Shown: piece by piece, positions 26,126 to 34,437 of the stretch | Numbering within the stretch: position 1 is the first letter of the stretch | Layout: each line of letters begins with the position of its first letter | NCBI RefSeq assembly: GCF_000368045.1 | Contig: NZ_KB849230.1 | Location: 382,602-446,601, forward strand | DNA length: 64,000 nucleotides | Reading direction: 5' to 3' | Source of the DNA: Acinetobacter johnsonii CIP 64.6 | GTDB taxonomy: Bacteria > Pseudomonadota > Gammaproteobacteria > Pseudomonadales > Moraxellaceae | Notes under the pieces: generated by a model | The model's input: only the letters and a program-made list of their open reading frames with translations | What the model was told of the DNA's origin: nothing | Databases searched by the model: none | Made by a program: the position numbers and the translations under genes

Positions 26126-26292
26126 ACCCTCTCAATGCTGTTTGCAACAGTCTGTTATGAAGTGTTTGGCAGGGATGTTAGGTAGTCTTTATGACAGTTT
26201 AGTTACAACCTCATGCCAAATAGAAAATTCATCCTGACTTTATGCTTAAAGCTGCAACAGTGTACAGTATTCAAACCGACATATGTTCCTTT

Positions 26293-27246
26293 TCACTTTT
26301 TTTTCTTGGCTGTAGCGTCTGCTTTCGCGGCCCAATAGCTGGCTAATATTGGCCCTGAAATGTTATGCCACAAACTAAAGATCGCGCTGGGTACTGCCGT
26401 AATTGGTGAAGCTGCAAAATGCACAGCCGCCAAAGCCACGCCTAGTCCTGAGTTTTGCATACCGACCTCAATCGAAACCGCTTTACAGTCAGCATGTGGC
26501 AAGTGAAACATCCGTGCTGCTGCAAAGCCAAGTAAATAACCAATCGCGTTATGTAATGCCACCACAGCTAAAATCAATAAGCCTGATTCTAAAATTTGTG
26601 CTTTTGAGCCGCCAATAATCGCCGCCACAATCAGCACAATCGCGACCACTGAAATTAAGGGCATCACCGAAATATAGCTTTCGACTTTATGTTTCAGCAC
26701 AGCACGTACCACCAGCCCTAAAATAATCGGGAACAGAACCACTTGCAAAATTGAACTCAGCATCGACCATGCATTAATTTCAATCCATTGGCTGGCCAGC
26801 AGATAGAAAATCGCGGGAGTCAACACAGGCGCCAATAAGGTCGATACCGTGGTACATGCGACAGACAAAGCCGTATTGCCTTTCGCCATATAAGTAATCA
26901 CATTGGATGCGGTGCCGCCCGGACAGCAACCTACCAAAATCACCCCGATCGCAATTTCAGTCGGCAAGCTAAACAATAAACACAGCAGATAAGCCACGCT
27001 TGGCATCACCACAAACTGAGCTGCCACCCCAATTGCAACCGCTTTAGGACTTTGCATCACACCTTTAAAATCATCTACTGTCATGGTCATGCCCATACCA
27101 AACATGATCAGCCCTAACATCCACGTGATATAAGCTTTCAGCCAGACAAAAATTTCAGGGCTCAGGAGCGCAATGCCTGCAAATAACACCACCCACAGAG
27201 CAAAGGTTTTTTGAATCCAAGCGGTAAATTTTAAAAAAGTGCCCAT
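26293..27246 (-). CDS. Bile acid:sodium symporter family transporter (BASS)
   Basis: This is a 317-aa inner-membrane protein with about 9-10 hydrophobic segments and the SBF family signature block GCCPGGTASNVITYMAKGNTALSV (about residues 107-130), which forms the sodium/substrate crossover region. A second conserved block, EVGMQNSGLGVALA, lies near residue 255. Bacterial members carry small organic acids as well as bile acids, so the substrate is not assigned. It starts 70 bases after the end of pncA on the same strand, so it may be co-transcribed with nicotinamidase and could carry a pyridine or another organic anion. That idea is speculation. Confidence 0.88.
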   Translation of the reverse strand: MGTFLKFTAWIQKTFALWVVLFAGIALLSPEIFVWLKAYITWMLGLIMFGMGMTMTVDDFKGVMQSPKAVAIGVAAQFVVMPSVAYLLCLLFSLPTEIAIGVILVGCCPGGTASNVITYMAKGNTALSVACTTVSTLLAPVLTPAIFYLLASQWIEINAWSMLSSILQVVLFPIILGLVVRAVLKHKVESYISVMPLISVVAIVLIVAAIIGGSKAQILESGLLILAVVALHNAIGYLLGFAAARMFHLPHADCKAVSIEVGMQNSGLGVALAAVHFAASPITAVPSAIFSLWHNISGPILASYWAAKADATAKKKK

Positions 27247-27316
27247 GACCTTTCCCTACTGCATGTTTTTATAATGTCTATACTGGTAATTGAGGTGAGC
27301 CGATTGGTTCAACGCA

Positions 27317-27955
27317 TCAGTTCACGGCATATTGTTGCACAATATCTCTGCAATACAGACGTTTCACACCATGGGCCAGCATGTCTTGCCATGCATGTTG
27401 TAAAGAACCATGTAAATCAATGCCTTTGGTCGCATCGGCAATCACATAGGTTTGAAAACCGAGTTTACAGGCATCAATTGCCGTCCATGCCACACAAAAG
27501 TCAGTTGCAATCCCAACAATAAATACCGTATCAATCCCACGCTCTCTTAAATAGCCTGCGAGTCCCGTCTGGGTCTTATGATCGGCTTCTAAAAAAGCAG
27601 AATAACTATCAATATGCGCATGACATCCTTTACGAATGATCAACTGCGCTTTGGCAAGTTCAAGATCGGGATGCAGTTCAGCATCCTGTGTGCCTTGTAC
27701 ACAGTGACGTGGCCAGAGTACTTGTGTGCCGTAGTCTAATTCAATCGTTTGAAAGGCCTGTTGATCGGGATGGTTGTCTGCAAAAGAAACGTGATTTTCA
27801 GGATGCCAATCTTGGGTGAGTACAATAGTGTCAAAATAATCGCCAATCTGATTAATTTTAGGAATAATTTGATCTGATCCTGCTACCGCCAAATTTCCAC
27901 CAGGCGTAAAACCATTTTGTACATCCACCACAATCAATGCCATATTCTTCTGCAT
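27317..27955 (-). CDS. pncA: Nicotinamidase (PncA)
   Basis: This is a 212-aa cysteine hydrolase of the isochorismatase superfamily that deamidates nicotinamide to nicotinate for PncB. The catalytic Asp is in ALIVVDVQNGF (about residue 11). A metal-binding D/H set is visible in LTQDWHPENHVSF, a Lys in RKGCHAHIDSYSAF, and the nucleophilic Cys in VGIATDFCVAWTA (about 162). Start at ATG 27955 follows an AGAGAAG site, and an internal ATG four codons later is also possible. With pncB in the same window, the complete nicotinamide-to-NaMN path is present. Confidence 0.93.
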   Translation of the reverse strand: MQKNMALIVVDVQNGFTPGGNLAVAGSDQIIPKINQIGDYFDTIVLTQDWHPENHVSFADNHPDQQAFQTIELDYGTQVLWPRHCVQGTQDAELHPDLELAKAQLIIRKGCHAHIDSYSAFLEADHKTQTGLAGYLRERGIDTVFIVGIATDFCVAWTAIDACKLGFQTYVIADATKGIDLHGSLQHAWQDMLAHGVKRLYCRDIVQQYAVN

Positions 27956-28555
27956 TCTTCTCTGTCCTTTTAGTTCTGCGCTCGAAGGCCAAGTTTAGCT
28001 TAATTTATAAAACAGTATTCATCCTCGCGGGTCAAAATTAAATGACCGCAGCCTTGAGTGCAATGGGTATTGTGGCAAATTGAAGCGAAGATAGAATATA
28101 GAACAAAATACTGGACATTGATCTATAACGTTAAAAGGACGATGTCACACATACTTAGAGAACTCGTATAATCATGCAAAATCCTGACGTTTATAGAAGT
28201 TTATAACCCAATATTCAATTTGATCGGCTTCTAATACTCGATTGAGATGAAGAATGTCCTTTCATTAAATACTTCAATCCATGGCCATAGGTTATGCAAA
28301 ACGCCCTTTTCAGACGCAAAATAAGATGCTTTTCTTTGTCTACCATTTGAACAAGCTGTATTTTTGTAGCGAAAGATAAAGTTTTTATACACTTTGACTA
28401 AAGCATATTGTTCTTCATGTTGTGTTCGTTCATAATTTGCATAAGCATTATTCAATGCATCAGCGCTTTGAAAATGCTATAAATTAAAATACGCACCCAT
28501 CCAATCTTATGTTTTTCTGGCCTAACTGGATGGACAAATAGGATATTTTTTTAAA
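27956..28555. other. 600-base region between pncA and dapA
   Basis: This is mostly AT-rich and non-coding. It contains one weak open frame on the minus strand (28231-28455, listed separately) and a possible extended -10 (TGCTATAAA, 28475-28483) toward dapA. A 7-bp inverted repeat CCATCCA/TGGATGG (28497-28503 and 28527-28533) could form a hairpin in the dapA leader. No tRNA or riboswitch could be recognised. Confidence 0.45.
28231..28455 (-). CDS. Possible small or remnant ORF, 74 aa, unknown
   Basis: This open frame begins with a TTG codon and has no convincing ribosome site. The N-terminal half (NNAYANYERTQHEEQYALV) reads like ordinary protein and is open seven more codons upstream, but the C-terminal part has an unusual mix (WPWIEVFNERTFFISIEY). 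It could be a remnant of a longer gene or noise in AT-rich DNA. I do not recognise it and would not call it a gene without conservation evidence. Confidence 0.2.
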   Translation of the reverse strand: MNNAYANYERTQHEEQYALVKVYKNFIFRYKNTACSNGRQRKASYFASEKGVLHNLWPWIEVFNERTFFISIEY

Positions 28556-29455
28556 ATGACTCAGCAAGCACAGACCATCCAAGGCTCAATTGTCGCAATC
28601 GTCACCCCTATGTTTGAAGATGGCAGCGTAGATTGGAAGGGTCTAGAGAAGCTCGTTGAGTGGCACATCGCACAAGGCACAAATAGCATTGTTGCTGTCG
28701 GTACAACGGGTGAAGCGTCTACTCTAAGCATGAAAGAGCATACACAAGTGATTAAAGAAATCATTCGTGTCGCGAACAAACGCATCCCTATTATTGCGGG
28801 GACTGGCGCGAATTCAACGCGTGAAGCCATCGAGTTGACTAAAGAAGCCAAGGAACTCGGTGCAGATGCTGCTCTTCTGGTTACCCCTTATTATAATAAA
28901 CCGACCCAAGAAGGCCTGTATCAGCATTATAAAGCTATTGCTGAAGCTGTTGATCTTCCTCAAATTCTGTATAACGTACCTGGTCGTACGGGTGTCGATA
29001 TGGCGAATGAAACGGTCATTCGTTTGGCCGATATTCCTCAAATTGTGGGCATCAAAGATGCCACAGGTGATGTCCCTCGTGGTCAAGCACTGCTCGAAGG
29101 CCTTGCTGGTAAAGCGATGACCGTCTATTCAGGTGATGATGCAACAGCTTATCAACTGATTCTGTCGGGAGCAAAAGGCAATATTTCTGTGACTGCAAAC
29201 GTTGCACCAAAAGAAATGAGCGATGTTTGCGCGGCAGCACTGGCAGGCGAAGCTGAAAAAGCAGAAAACCTAAATACCCAAGTTGCAAATTTACACGAAA
29301 TTCTATTTTGCGAATCAAACCCAATTCCTGTGAAATGGGCACTTCATGAAATGGAGTTAATCGAAACGGGTATTCGTTTACCATTAACACCACTTGCAGA
29401 ACAATATCGCACACCGCTCCGTGAAGCACTCACAACGGCGGGTGTCATTAAATAA
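28556..29455 (+). CDS. dapA: 4-hydroxy-tetrahydrodipicolinate synthase (DapA)
   Basis: This enzyme condenses pyruvate and aspartate semialdehyde, the first committed step to diaminopimelate and lysine. The 299-aa TIM barrel has GTTGEASTLS (substrate-binding Thr pair), GTGANSTREAIEL, the catalytic Tyr in YNVPGRTGVD (about 136) and the Schiff-base Lys in GIKDATGD (about 164). It is preceded by an AGGA ribosome site. It is followed by a BamC-like lipoprotein gene 13 bases on, and then purC, the same order as dapA-bamC-purC in E. coli. dapB lies about 16 kb further on. Confidence 0.96.
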   Translation: MTQQAQTIQGSIVAIVTPMFEDGSVDWKGLEKLVEWHIAQGTNSIVAVGTTGEASTLSMKEHTQVIKEIIRVANKRIPIIAGTGANSTREAIELTKEAKELGADAALLVTPYYNKPTQEGLYQHYKAIAEAVDLPQILYNVPGRTGVDMANETVIRLADIPQIVGIKDATGDVPRGQALLEGLAGKAMTVYSGDDATAYQLILSGAKGNISVTANVAPKEMSDVCAAALAGEAEKAENLNTQVANLHEILFCESNPIPVKWALHEMELIETGIRLPLTPLAEQYRTPLREALTTAGVIK

Positions 29456-29468
29456 AGAGCACATCAAT

Positions 29469-30077
29469 ATGCAATTACGTTTAGGTCTTACTCTCGCACT
29501 TTCAGTTGTCAGTTTAGCGGGTTGTAGTTCCCTTGCAGTCAATAACGGTAGTTTGGACTATAAAGAAACAGCAACCTTAGAACCTCTTAAGTACCCTGAA
29601 GGCTCTATGGTTCGACCTGCAACGCCGTTGTATCCAGCTCCAACGGTTGAAGCGCTCGCTCTTGAAAATGCACCTGTACTTGAAAACAAACGCGGAAACC
29701 GTTTTGCAATGCCGCGCCCTCAAGCTGCTCAAGTCATGTCGAATGCAGAATCAACGGAAACAGTTGATACAGCTGTGAGCCGCCCTCAATTGATTATTGA
29801 CGGAAATAAGAATCCACTGCTCAAAATTGAGGGAAATTCTGCTACAATTTGGCAATATACGCTTGCCACCCTCAGCAGCCTCAACCATCAAATTGTTGGT
29901 CAAAGCAAAAATGGTTATGAAGCAACCATTAAAATCGATCAACAGGTCTATGTGTTAAGACTGACCGCGGTCGGTAGCAGCAACAACCTCGCTGTGTTCA
30001 ATGCCGATAACAGTTTTGCAGCGCCTGAAAAAGCCACAGAATTGTTAACCCAGATTTACCAAAATTGGCCAGCCTAG
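29469..30077 (+). CDS. bamC: BamC-like lipoprotein (outer-membrane assembly factor)
   Basis: This is a 202-aa lipoprotein. The signal peptide MQLRLGLTLALSVVS ends in the lipobox LAGC (Cys19). The mature N terminus (DYKETATLEPLKYPEGSMVRP) resembles the unstructured BamC segment that wraps around BamD. The C-terminal half (about 110-200) looks like a single helix-grip domain, whereas E. coli BamC (about 344 aa) has two. The assignment rests on this similarity and on the dapA-bamC-purC gene order. The ATG at 29469 starts the signal peptide, and upstream in-frame codons belong to dapA's end. A hairpin terminator overlaps its stop codon. Confidence 0.75.
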   Translation: MQLRLGLTLALSVVSLAGCSSLAVNNGSLDYKETATLEPLKYPEGSMVRPATPLYPAPTVEALALENAPVLENKRGNRFAMPRPQAAQVMSNAESTETVDTAVSRPQLIIDGNKNPLLKIEGNSATIWQYTLATLSSLNHQIVGQSKNGYEATIKIDQQVYVLRLTAVGSSNNLAVFNADNSFAAPEKATELLTQIYQNWPA

Positions 30078-30098
30078 TCGTACTAGGCATTTTTTTTT
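30072..30098 (+). terminator. Hairpin/terminator overlapping the bamC-like stop codon
   Basis: GCCTAGT-CGT-ACTAGGC (30072-30088) then A and nine T. The stem includes the TAG stop codon (30075-30077). It separates dapA-bamC from purC, which starts at 30114, and may be a partial terminator or attenuator rather than a full stop. Confidence 0.75.
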
Positions 30099-30113
30099 GA
30101 AAAAGGTTCCCTC

Positions 30114-30833
30114 ATGTTAAAACAAACCTTGCTCTATACTGGTAAAGCGAAATCTGTCTATGAAACAGACAGTGCAGACCACCTGATTTTAGTCTTTCGT
30201 GATGATGCTTCGGCATTCAATGGTGAAAAGATCGAACAACTAGATCGTAAAGGTAAGGTGAACAACCGTTTTAACGCCTTTATCATGGATAAATTGGCTG
30301 CGGCTGGCATTGAGACTCACTTTGAAAAACTTCTTTCTCCAACAGAAGTTCTAGTGAAAAAACTCAGCATGATCCCTGTTGAATGTGTAATTCGTAATTA
30401 TGCAGCAGGTTCTTTATGCCGTCGCTTAGGTGTAGAAGAAGGCAAGGAATTAACACCGCCGACTTTCGAATTATTCTTCAAAGATGATGCGCTTGGTGAC
30501 CCAATGGTCAATGAGTCTCAAGCGATTGCTTTAGGTTGGGCAACTGCTGAGCAACTTGAGCAAATGAAAGTCCTCACTTACCAAGTGAACGAAGTTCTTA
30601 AAAACTTATTTGACCAAGGTGGCATGCTACTTGTGGACTTCAAACTTGAGTTTGGCGTATTCCACGACCGTATTGTTCTTGGTGATGAGTTCTCTCCAGA
30701 CGGTTGTCGTCTATGGGACAAAGAAACCAAGAAAAAACTCGACAAAGACCGTTTCCGTCAAGGTTTAGGTGGTGTGGTTGAAGCTTATGAAGAAGTTGCT
30801 GCACGTTTAGGTATCGACCTTTCTGATATCTAA
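30114..30833 (+). CDS. purC: Phosphoribosylaminoimidazole-succinocarboxamide synthase (PurC)
   Basis: This is the SAICAR synthetase of purine synthesis, ligating aspartate to CAIR with ATP. The 239-aa length is standard. It has LYTGKAKSVYET at the N terminus (ATP P-loop region), FRDDASAFNG, the family signature VECVIRNYAAGSLCRRLG (about 94-111), and the second signature LVDFKLEFG. It follows dapA and the bamC-like gene after a hairpin, as in E. coli. A strong terminator follows, so it ends this transcription unit. Confidence 0.96.
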   Translation: MLKQTLLYTGKAKSVYETDSADHLILVFRDDASAFNGEKIEQLDRKGKVNNRFNAFIMDKLAAAGIETHFEKLLSPTEVLVKKLSMIPVECVIRNYAAGSLCRRLGVEEGKELTPPTFELFFKDDALGDPMVNESQAIALGWATAEQLEQMKVLTYQVNEVLKNLFDQGGMLLVDFKLEFGVFHDRIVLGDEFSPDGCRLWDKETKKKLDKDRFRQGLGGVVEAYEEVAARLGIDLSDI

Positions 30834-30847
30834 TCAGTTACAGATTC

Positions 30848-30879
30848 AAAAAAACCGAGCTTAATCGCTCGGTTTTTTT
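30848..30879 (+). terminator. purC terminator
   Basis: AAAAAAA-CCGAGC-TTAATC-GCTCGG-TTTTTTT, a 6-bp GC-rich stem with a seven-T tail. Confidence 0.9.
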
Positions 30880-31225
30880 ATAGGTGACTCAGCGCCAATA
30901 ATAGCTAGCCAGAACATAAAATTGCTGCGAATAAAACAACATTCCTGTACGCCATAGCGCACAAGACTTCCGGTATATTTCAACTATGTATTGAATTTGT
31001 TTTTTAATATGATAAAAACATATGAACAGGACGTTCTCAGATAAAAATTATTCCAACCGAAAAAATACCCTTATTTCCTCATCTCTCATGGCGACAAGAT
31101 CCATCGATCCCCTAAGAGCAGAAAGCTGGTATAGATGTTGCTTTTATTCAAAAGTACTCAGTAGGGTAAATTCTATCTTCGTCTTATTTCCTAGATTTGA
31201 TTTTTTACGGATGGCTATATTTAAA
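30880..31225. other. About 345-base region upstream of the amino-acid ABC operon
   Basis: No gene is supported here. The reading frame of the binding-protein gene stays open upstream to 31022, but those 68 codons lack a signal peptide, do not match the family and have no ribosome site. The likely transcript may therefore have a long leader. I recognise no known riboswitch, including the lysine riboswitch, but cannot exclude a structured RNA. Confidence 0.4.
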
Positions 31226-32011
31226 ATGAAAAACTGGCAAAAAAAATTACTACTTTCTACTACATTCGTAGCCGTAGCACTGAGCAGTACTGTCCAAGCA
31301 AAAGAATGGAAAACCATTCGTTTTGGCACAGAATCCGCATATGCACCTTTTGAATATAAAACACCAGACAATAAGCTGGTCGGTTTTGACATCGACTTGG
31401 GCAATGCTATTTGTGCCAAATTAAAAGCCAAATGCGTGTGGGTAGAAAACTCCTTTGATGGGATGATTCCTGCGCTCAAAGCGAAGAAATTCGACGGTAT
31501 TCTGTCTTCAATGACGGTCACTACGGATCGTGCAAAACAAATCGCGTTTAGTAATAAAATTTACAACACGCCTACCCGCATGGTCGCGAAGAAAGGCTCT
31601 CCTTTACTCCCTACGCCTGCATCCCTAAAAGGCAAACGTGTGGGTGTACAACAAGGTACGATTCAAGAAGGCTATGCAAAAGCCTATTGGGCGCCTAAAG
31701 GTGTCAATGTAGTTCCTTATCCAAACCAAGATGTGCTTTACCAAGACATGGTTTCGGGACGTCTAGATGCAACATTACAAGATGCGATTATGGTCGATGC
31801 AGGTTTCCTAAAATCGGCGAAAGGTAAAGGCTTTGCTTTTGCAGGTAATAATGTGGTCGATGCCAAAACACTCGGTGTGGGGGCTGCAATCGGCTTACGT
31901 AAAGAAGATGTCGATCTGAAAAAGAATATTGATAAAGCGTTAGCTGAAATTATTGCCGACGGCACCTATAAGAAACTCGAGAAAAAATACTTCTCCTTCA
32001 GCATTTATTAA
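31226..32011 (+). CDS. Basic amino acid ABC transporter, periplasmic binding protein (HisJ/ArgT type)
   Basis: This is a 261-aa solute-binding protein with a Sec signal peptide (about residues 1-25, ending SSTVQA). The mature domain matches the SBP family 3: FGTESAYAPFEYK, LVGFDIDLGNAICAKL, DGMIPALKAKKFDGILSSMTVTTDRA, GVQQGTIQEGYAKAY and DATLQDAIM. The CAKLKAKCVWVEN pair of cysteines matches the disulfide region of HisJ/ArgT. Lysine, arginine, ornithine or histidine is the likely ligand set. It leads an operon with two permeases and an ATPase. Start choice: ATG 31226, with an ATG five codons earlier also possible. Confidence 0.9.
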   Translation: MKNWQKKLLLSTTFVAVALSSTVQAKEWKTIRFGTESAYAPFEYKTPDNKLVGFDIDLGNAICAKLKAKCVWVENSFDGMIPALKAKKFDGILSSMTVTTDRAKQIAFSNKIYNTPTRMVAKKGSPLLPTPASLKGKRVGVQQGTIQEGYAKAYWAPKGVNVVPYPNQDVLYQDMVSGRLDATLQDAIMVDAGFLKSAKGKGFAFAGNNVVDAKTLGVGAAIGLRKEDVDLKKNIDKALAEIIADGTYKKLEKKYFSFSIY

Positions 32012-32095
32012 TTTATAGGGTGTCGGTTAAATACCGACACCCTATATATATTGCTGATTTATAAAATATTATATTTTTACTCGGAGAAACTGAGT

Positions 32096-32785
32096 ATGTT
32101 TCTGTCTGGCTATGGTCCCGTATTACTCAGTGGCACTTGGATGACCATACAGCTTGCTTTGTTATCACTGGTACTTTCGATCATTATTGGATTGTTTGGG
32201 GCAAGTGCCAAACTTTCTCGTATTCAAATCTTACGTCATGTTGCAACCCTCTATACCACGCTCATTCGTAGTGTTCCTGATCTGGTGATCATGTTGTTGT
32301 TGTTCTATAGCCTGCAACTTGGATTGAACTCGATTACCGAATCGATTCATATGGAGCAAATTGACATCAATCCCTTTGTGGCAGGGGTGATTACTTTAGC
32401 CTTTATTTATGGGGCCTATTTTACGGAAACCTTCCGTGGCGCATTTCAAGCCGTCCCCAAAGGTCAACTTGAAGCTGCATATGCCTATGGCATGACCCCA
32501 TTTCAAGTCTTCAGGCGTGTCCTCTTTCCACAAATGATGCGTTTTGCCTTACCGGGGATTGGCAATAACTGGCAAGTCCTCATCAAAGCCACTGCCTTGG
32601 TGTCCTTAATTGGTTTGACCGACATCGTCAAAATTACCCAAGATGCAGGTCGAAGCAGCATGCAAGTGTTCTATTTCAGTATTGTTGCAGCCGTCATTTA
32701 TCTGGCCATCACCACCCTTTCGAATTTGATTCTCATGTGGCTGGAACGTCGTTATTCTGCTGGTGTGAAAAAGGGACAACTATGA
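32096..32785 (+). CDS. Basic amino acid ABC transporter permease (HisQ type)
   Basis: This is a 229-aa inner-membrane permease with about five hydrophobic segments. It contains the EAA loop pattern (GAFQAVPKGQLEAAYAYGMTPFQVFRRVLFPQMMR), which contacts the ATPase. Start ATG 32096 follows GGAG, and upstream in-frame codons to 32051 lack a start signal. The stop overlaps the next gene's start (ATGA), so the two permeases are translationally coupled. It is expected to pair with the HisM-type protein as the heterodimeric channel. Confidence 0.92.
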   Translation: MFLSGYGPVLLSGTWMTIQLALLSLVLSIIIGLFGASAKLSRIQILRHVATLYTTLIRSVPDLVIMLLLFYSLQLGLNSITESIHMEQIDINPFVAGVITLAFIYGAYFTETFRGAFQAVPKGQLEAAYAYGMTPFQVFRRVLFPQMMRFALPGIGNNWQVLIKATALVSLIGLTDIVKITQDAGRSSMQVFYFSIVAAVIYLAITTLSNLILMWLERRYSAGVKKGQL

Positions 32786-33495
32786 TTGAAATTATTCAAC
32801 AATACTGGCAGTCCTATCTGTGGACCGATGGTTTTCAAATGACTGGGGTCGCCATGACCGCATGGCTACTGGTCTTATCGATTGCGATTGGTTTTGTTCT
32901 GGCTGTGCCTTTGTCAATTGCTCGAGTTTCTGAGCATGCTTTTGTACGTGGACCTGTTTGGTTTTTTACTTATATTTTCCGTGGTACTCCCTTATATGTG
33001 CAGCTACTGATTATTTATACCGGGATTTATAGCCTCGAATTTGTCCATGCCCATGAACGGCTCGATGAGTTTTTTAGAGAAGGACTTAATTGCACCATTT
33101 TAGCGTTTGCACTCAATACAGCAGCTTATACCACTGAAATTTTTGCAGGGGCGATACGTTCGATTCCCTACGGCGAAATTGAGGCGGCAAAAGCCTTTGG
33201 AATGTCGCCTTGGAAACGCTATACCCGCATTATTATTCCATCTATGCTACGTCGAGCATTGCCGTTTTATGGTAATGAAGTCATTTTGATGCTGCATGCA
33301 ACCACCATTGCCTTCACTGCAACCGTGCCTGATATTCTCAAAATTGCACGGGATGTCAATGCTGCCACTTATGCCACGTTTGATGCCTTTGGCATTGCCG
33401 CTGTGCTGTATGCCTGTCTGGCATTTATCCTCATTTGGATCTTTCGTAAATTGGAACAACGCTGGTTGGCGTTTTTAAAACCATCGAATCATTAG
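32782..33495 (+). CDS. Basic amino acid ABC transporter permease (HisM type)
   Basis: This is the 237-aa second permease of the importer, again with about five hydrophobic segments and an EAA loop (GAIRSIPYGEIEAAKAFGMSPWKRYTRIIIPSMLRRALP). Start ATG 32782 overlaps the TGA of the HisQ-type gene. The longer in-frame form from 32737 would overlap the previous gene by 48 bases and lacks a ribosome site. The operon continues 9 bases later with the ATPase. Confidence 0.92.
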   Translation: MIEIIQQYWQSYLWTDGFQMTGVAMTAWLLVLSIAIGFVLAVPLSIARVSEHAFVRGPVWFFTYIFRGTPLYVQLLIIYTGIYSLEFVHAHERLDEFFREGLNCTILAFALNTAAYTTEIFAGAIRSIPYGEIEAAKAFGMSPWKRYTRIIIPSMLRRALPFYGNEVILMLHATTIAFTATVPDILKIARDVNAATYATFDAFGIAAVLYACLAFILIWIFRKLEQRWLAFLKPSNH

Positions 33496-33503
33496 GAGAA
33501 ACA

Positions 33504-34280
33504 ATGGAAAATTCAGCAAAACTGGTGATTCGAGACCTTTGTAAAAGTTTTGGCGATCATGAAGTCTTAAAAGGGGTTTCACTTGAGGCACGCGCAGGTG
33601 ATGTGATTAGTATTATTGGTTCCTCAGGTTCAGGTAAAAGTACCTTTCTTCGTTGCATCAATTTTCTAGAACAACCAAGCCAAGGCAGCATTCAGCTCAA
33701 TGGTGAACAGTTAGAGACCACTTTAGATAAAAATGGCGATCTCAAAGCGACAAATCCCAAACAACTGCAAAAAATGCGCACCCAACTGATGATGGTCTTT
33801 CAACATTTCAATTTGTGGTCGCATATGACGGTATTAGAAAATATTATTGAAGGACCCATTCATGTCTTGGGGCTAAAGCGGAGTGAGGCGGAAGAGCGTG
33901 CACGAAAATACTTAAGAAAAGTTGGGCTTGCTGAAAGTGTCGAAAAGAAATATCCGTCTTTTTTGTCAGGAGGACAGCAACAGCGTGTTGCAATTGCCCG
34001 CGCCTTGGCAATGGAGCCTGAAGTGATGTTGTTTGATGAGCCGACCAGTGCTCTAGACCCTGAACTGGTGGGTGAGGTATTGAAAGTGATGCAAAGTTTA
34101 GCTGAAGAAGGCCGAACCATGATTGTGGTCACCCATGAAATGGGCTTCGCACGCCATGTATCCAATCATGTCATTTTCTTAGATCAAGGCAAAATTGAAG
34201 AACAAGGTGATCCAAAAGAAGTTTTGATTCACCCCAAAAGTGAACGCCTGCAACAGTTTTTAGAGGGTAACTTTAAATAA
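33504..34280 (+). CDS. Basic amino acid ABC transporter ATPase (HisP type)
   Basis: This is the 258-aa cytoplasmic energising subunit. Walker A GSSGSGKST (about 37-45), Q-loop MVFQHFNLWSHMTVLENI, signature LSGGQQQRVAIARAL and Walker B VMLFDEPTSALD are intact, and the switch His is in VVTHEMGFA. The Q-loop HFNLWSHMTVLENI matches the HisP/ArtP polar amino-acid type. AGGAG lies 6 bases before the ATG. The operon ends at a shared terminator before the convergent Lrp-type gene. Confidence 0.94.
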   Translation: MENSAKLVIRDLCKSFGDHEVLKGVSLEARAGDVISIIGSSGSGKSTFLRCINFLEQPSQGSIQLNGEQLETTLDKNGDLKATNPKQLQKMRTQLMMVFQHFNLWSHMTVLENIIEGPIHVLGLKRSEAEERARKYLRKVGLAESVEKKYPSFLSGGQQQRVAIARALAMEPEVMLFDEPTSALDPELVGEVLKVMQSLAEEGRTMIVVTHEMGFARHVSNHVIFLDQGKIEEQGDPKEVLIHPKSERLQQFLEGNFK

Positions 34281-34390
34281 TTGAATAGTCTTCAAGAGCT
34301 TGATGCAGCAATGATTCAACATTCAATACTTAGTTGAAAAGATAAAGCGCCTTGTTTGATCTGATCCCACGAAACTATATGCACTCAGAT

Positions 34391-34419
34391 AAAAACCGAG
34401 CCATTTCGCTCGGTTTTTT
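34391..34419. terminator. Bidirectional terminator after the amino-acid ABC operon
   Basis: AAAAA-CCGAGC-CATTTC-GCTCGG-TTTTTT between the convergent ATPase and Lrp-type genes. Its stem is identical to that of the purC terminator. Confidence 0.88.
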
Positions 34420-34437
34420 ACCTTTCCACCTAAGCTT

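Noticed and set aside
28231..28555. A tRNA or small RNA gene upstream of dapA
   Set aside because: No TTCRANNC-type T-arm or cloverleaf pairing was seen; only weak inverted repeats.
31022..31225. 68-codon N-terminal extension of the amino-acid binding protein
   Set aside because: The signal peptide begins at 31226. The extension has no ribosome site and contains a C/F/R-rich text unlike the family.
30880..31225. Lysine or other known riboswitch ahead of the ABC operon
   Set aside because: I looked for conserved riboswitch cores such as the lysine aptamer motifs and could not identify any. Left as a structured-RNA question only.
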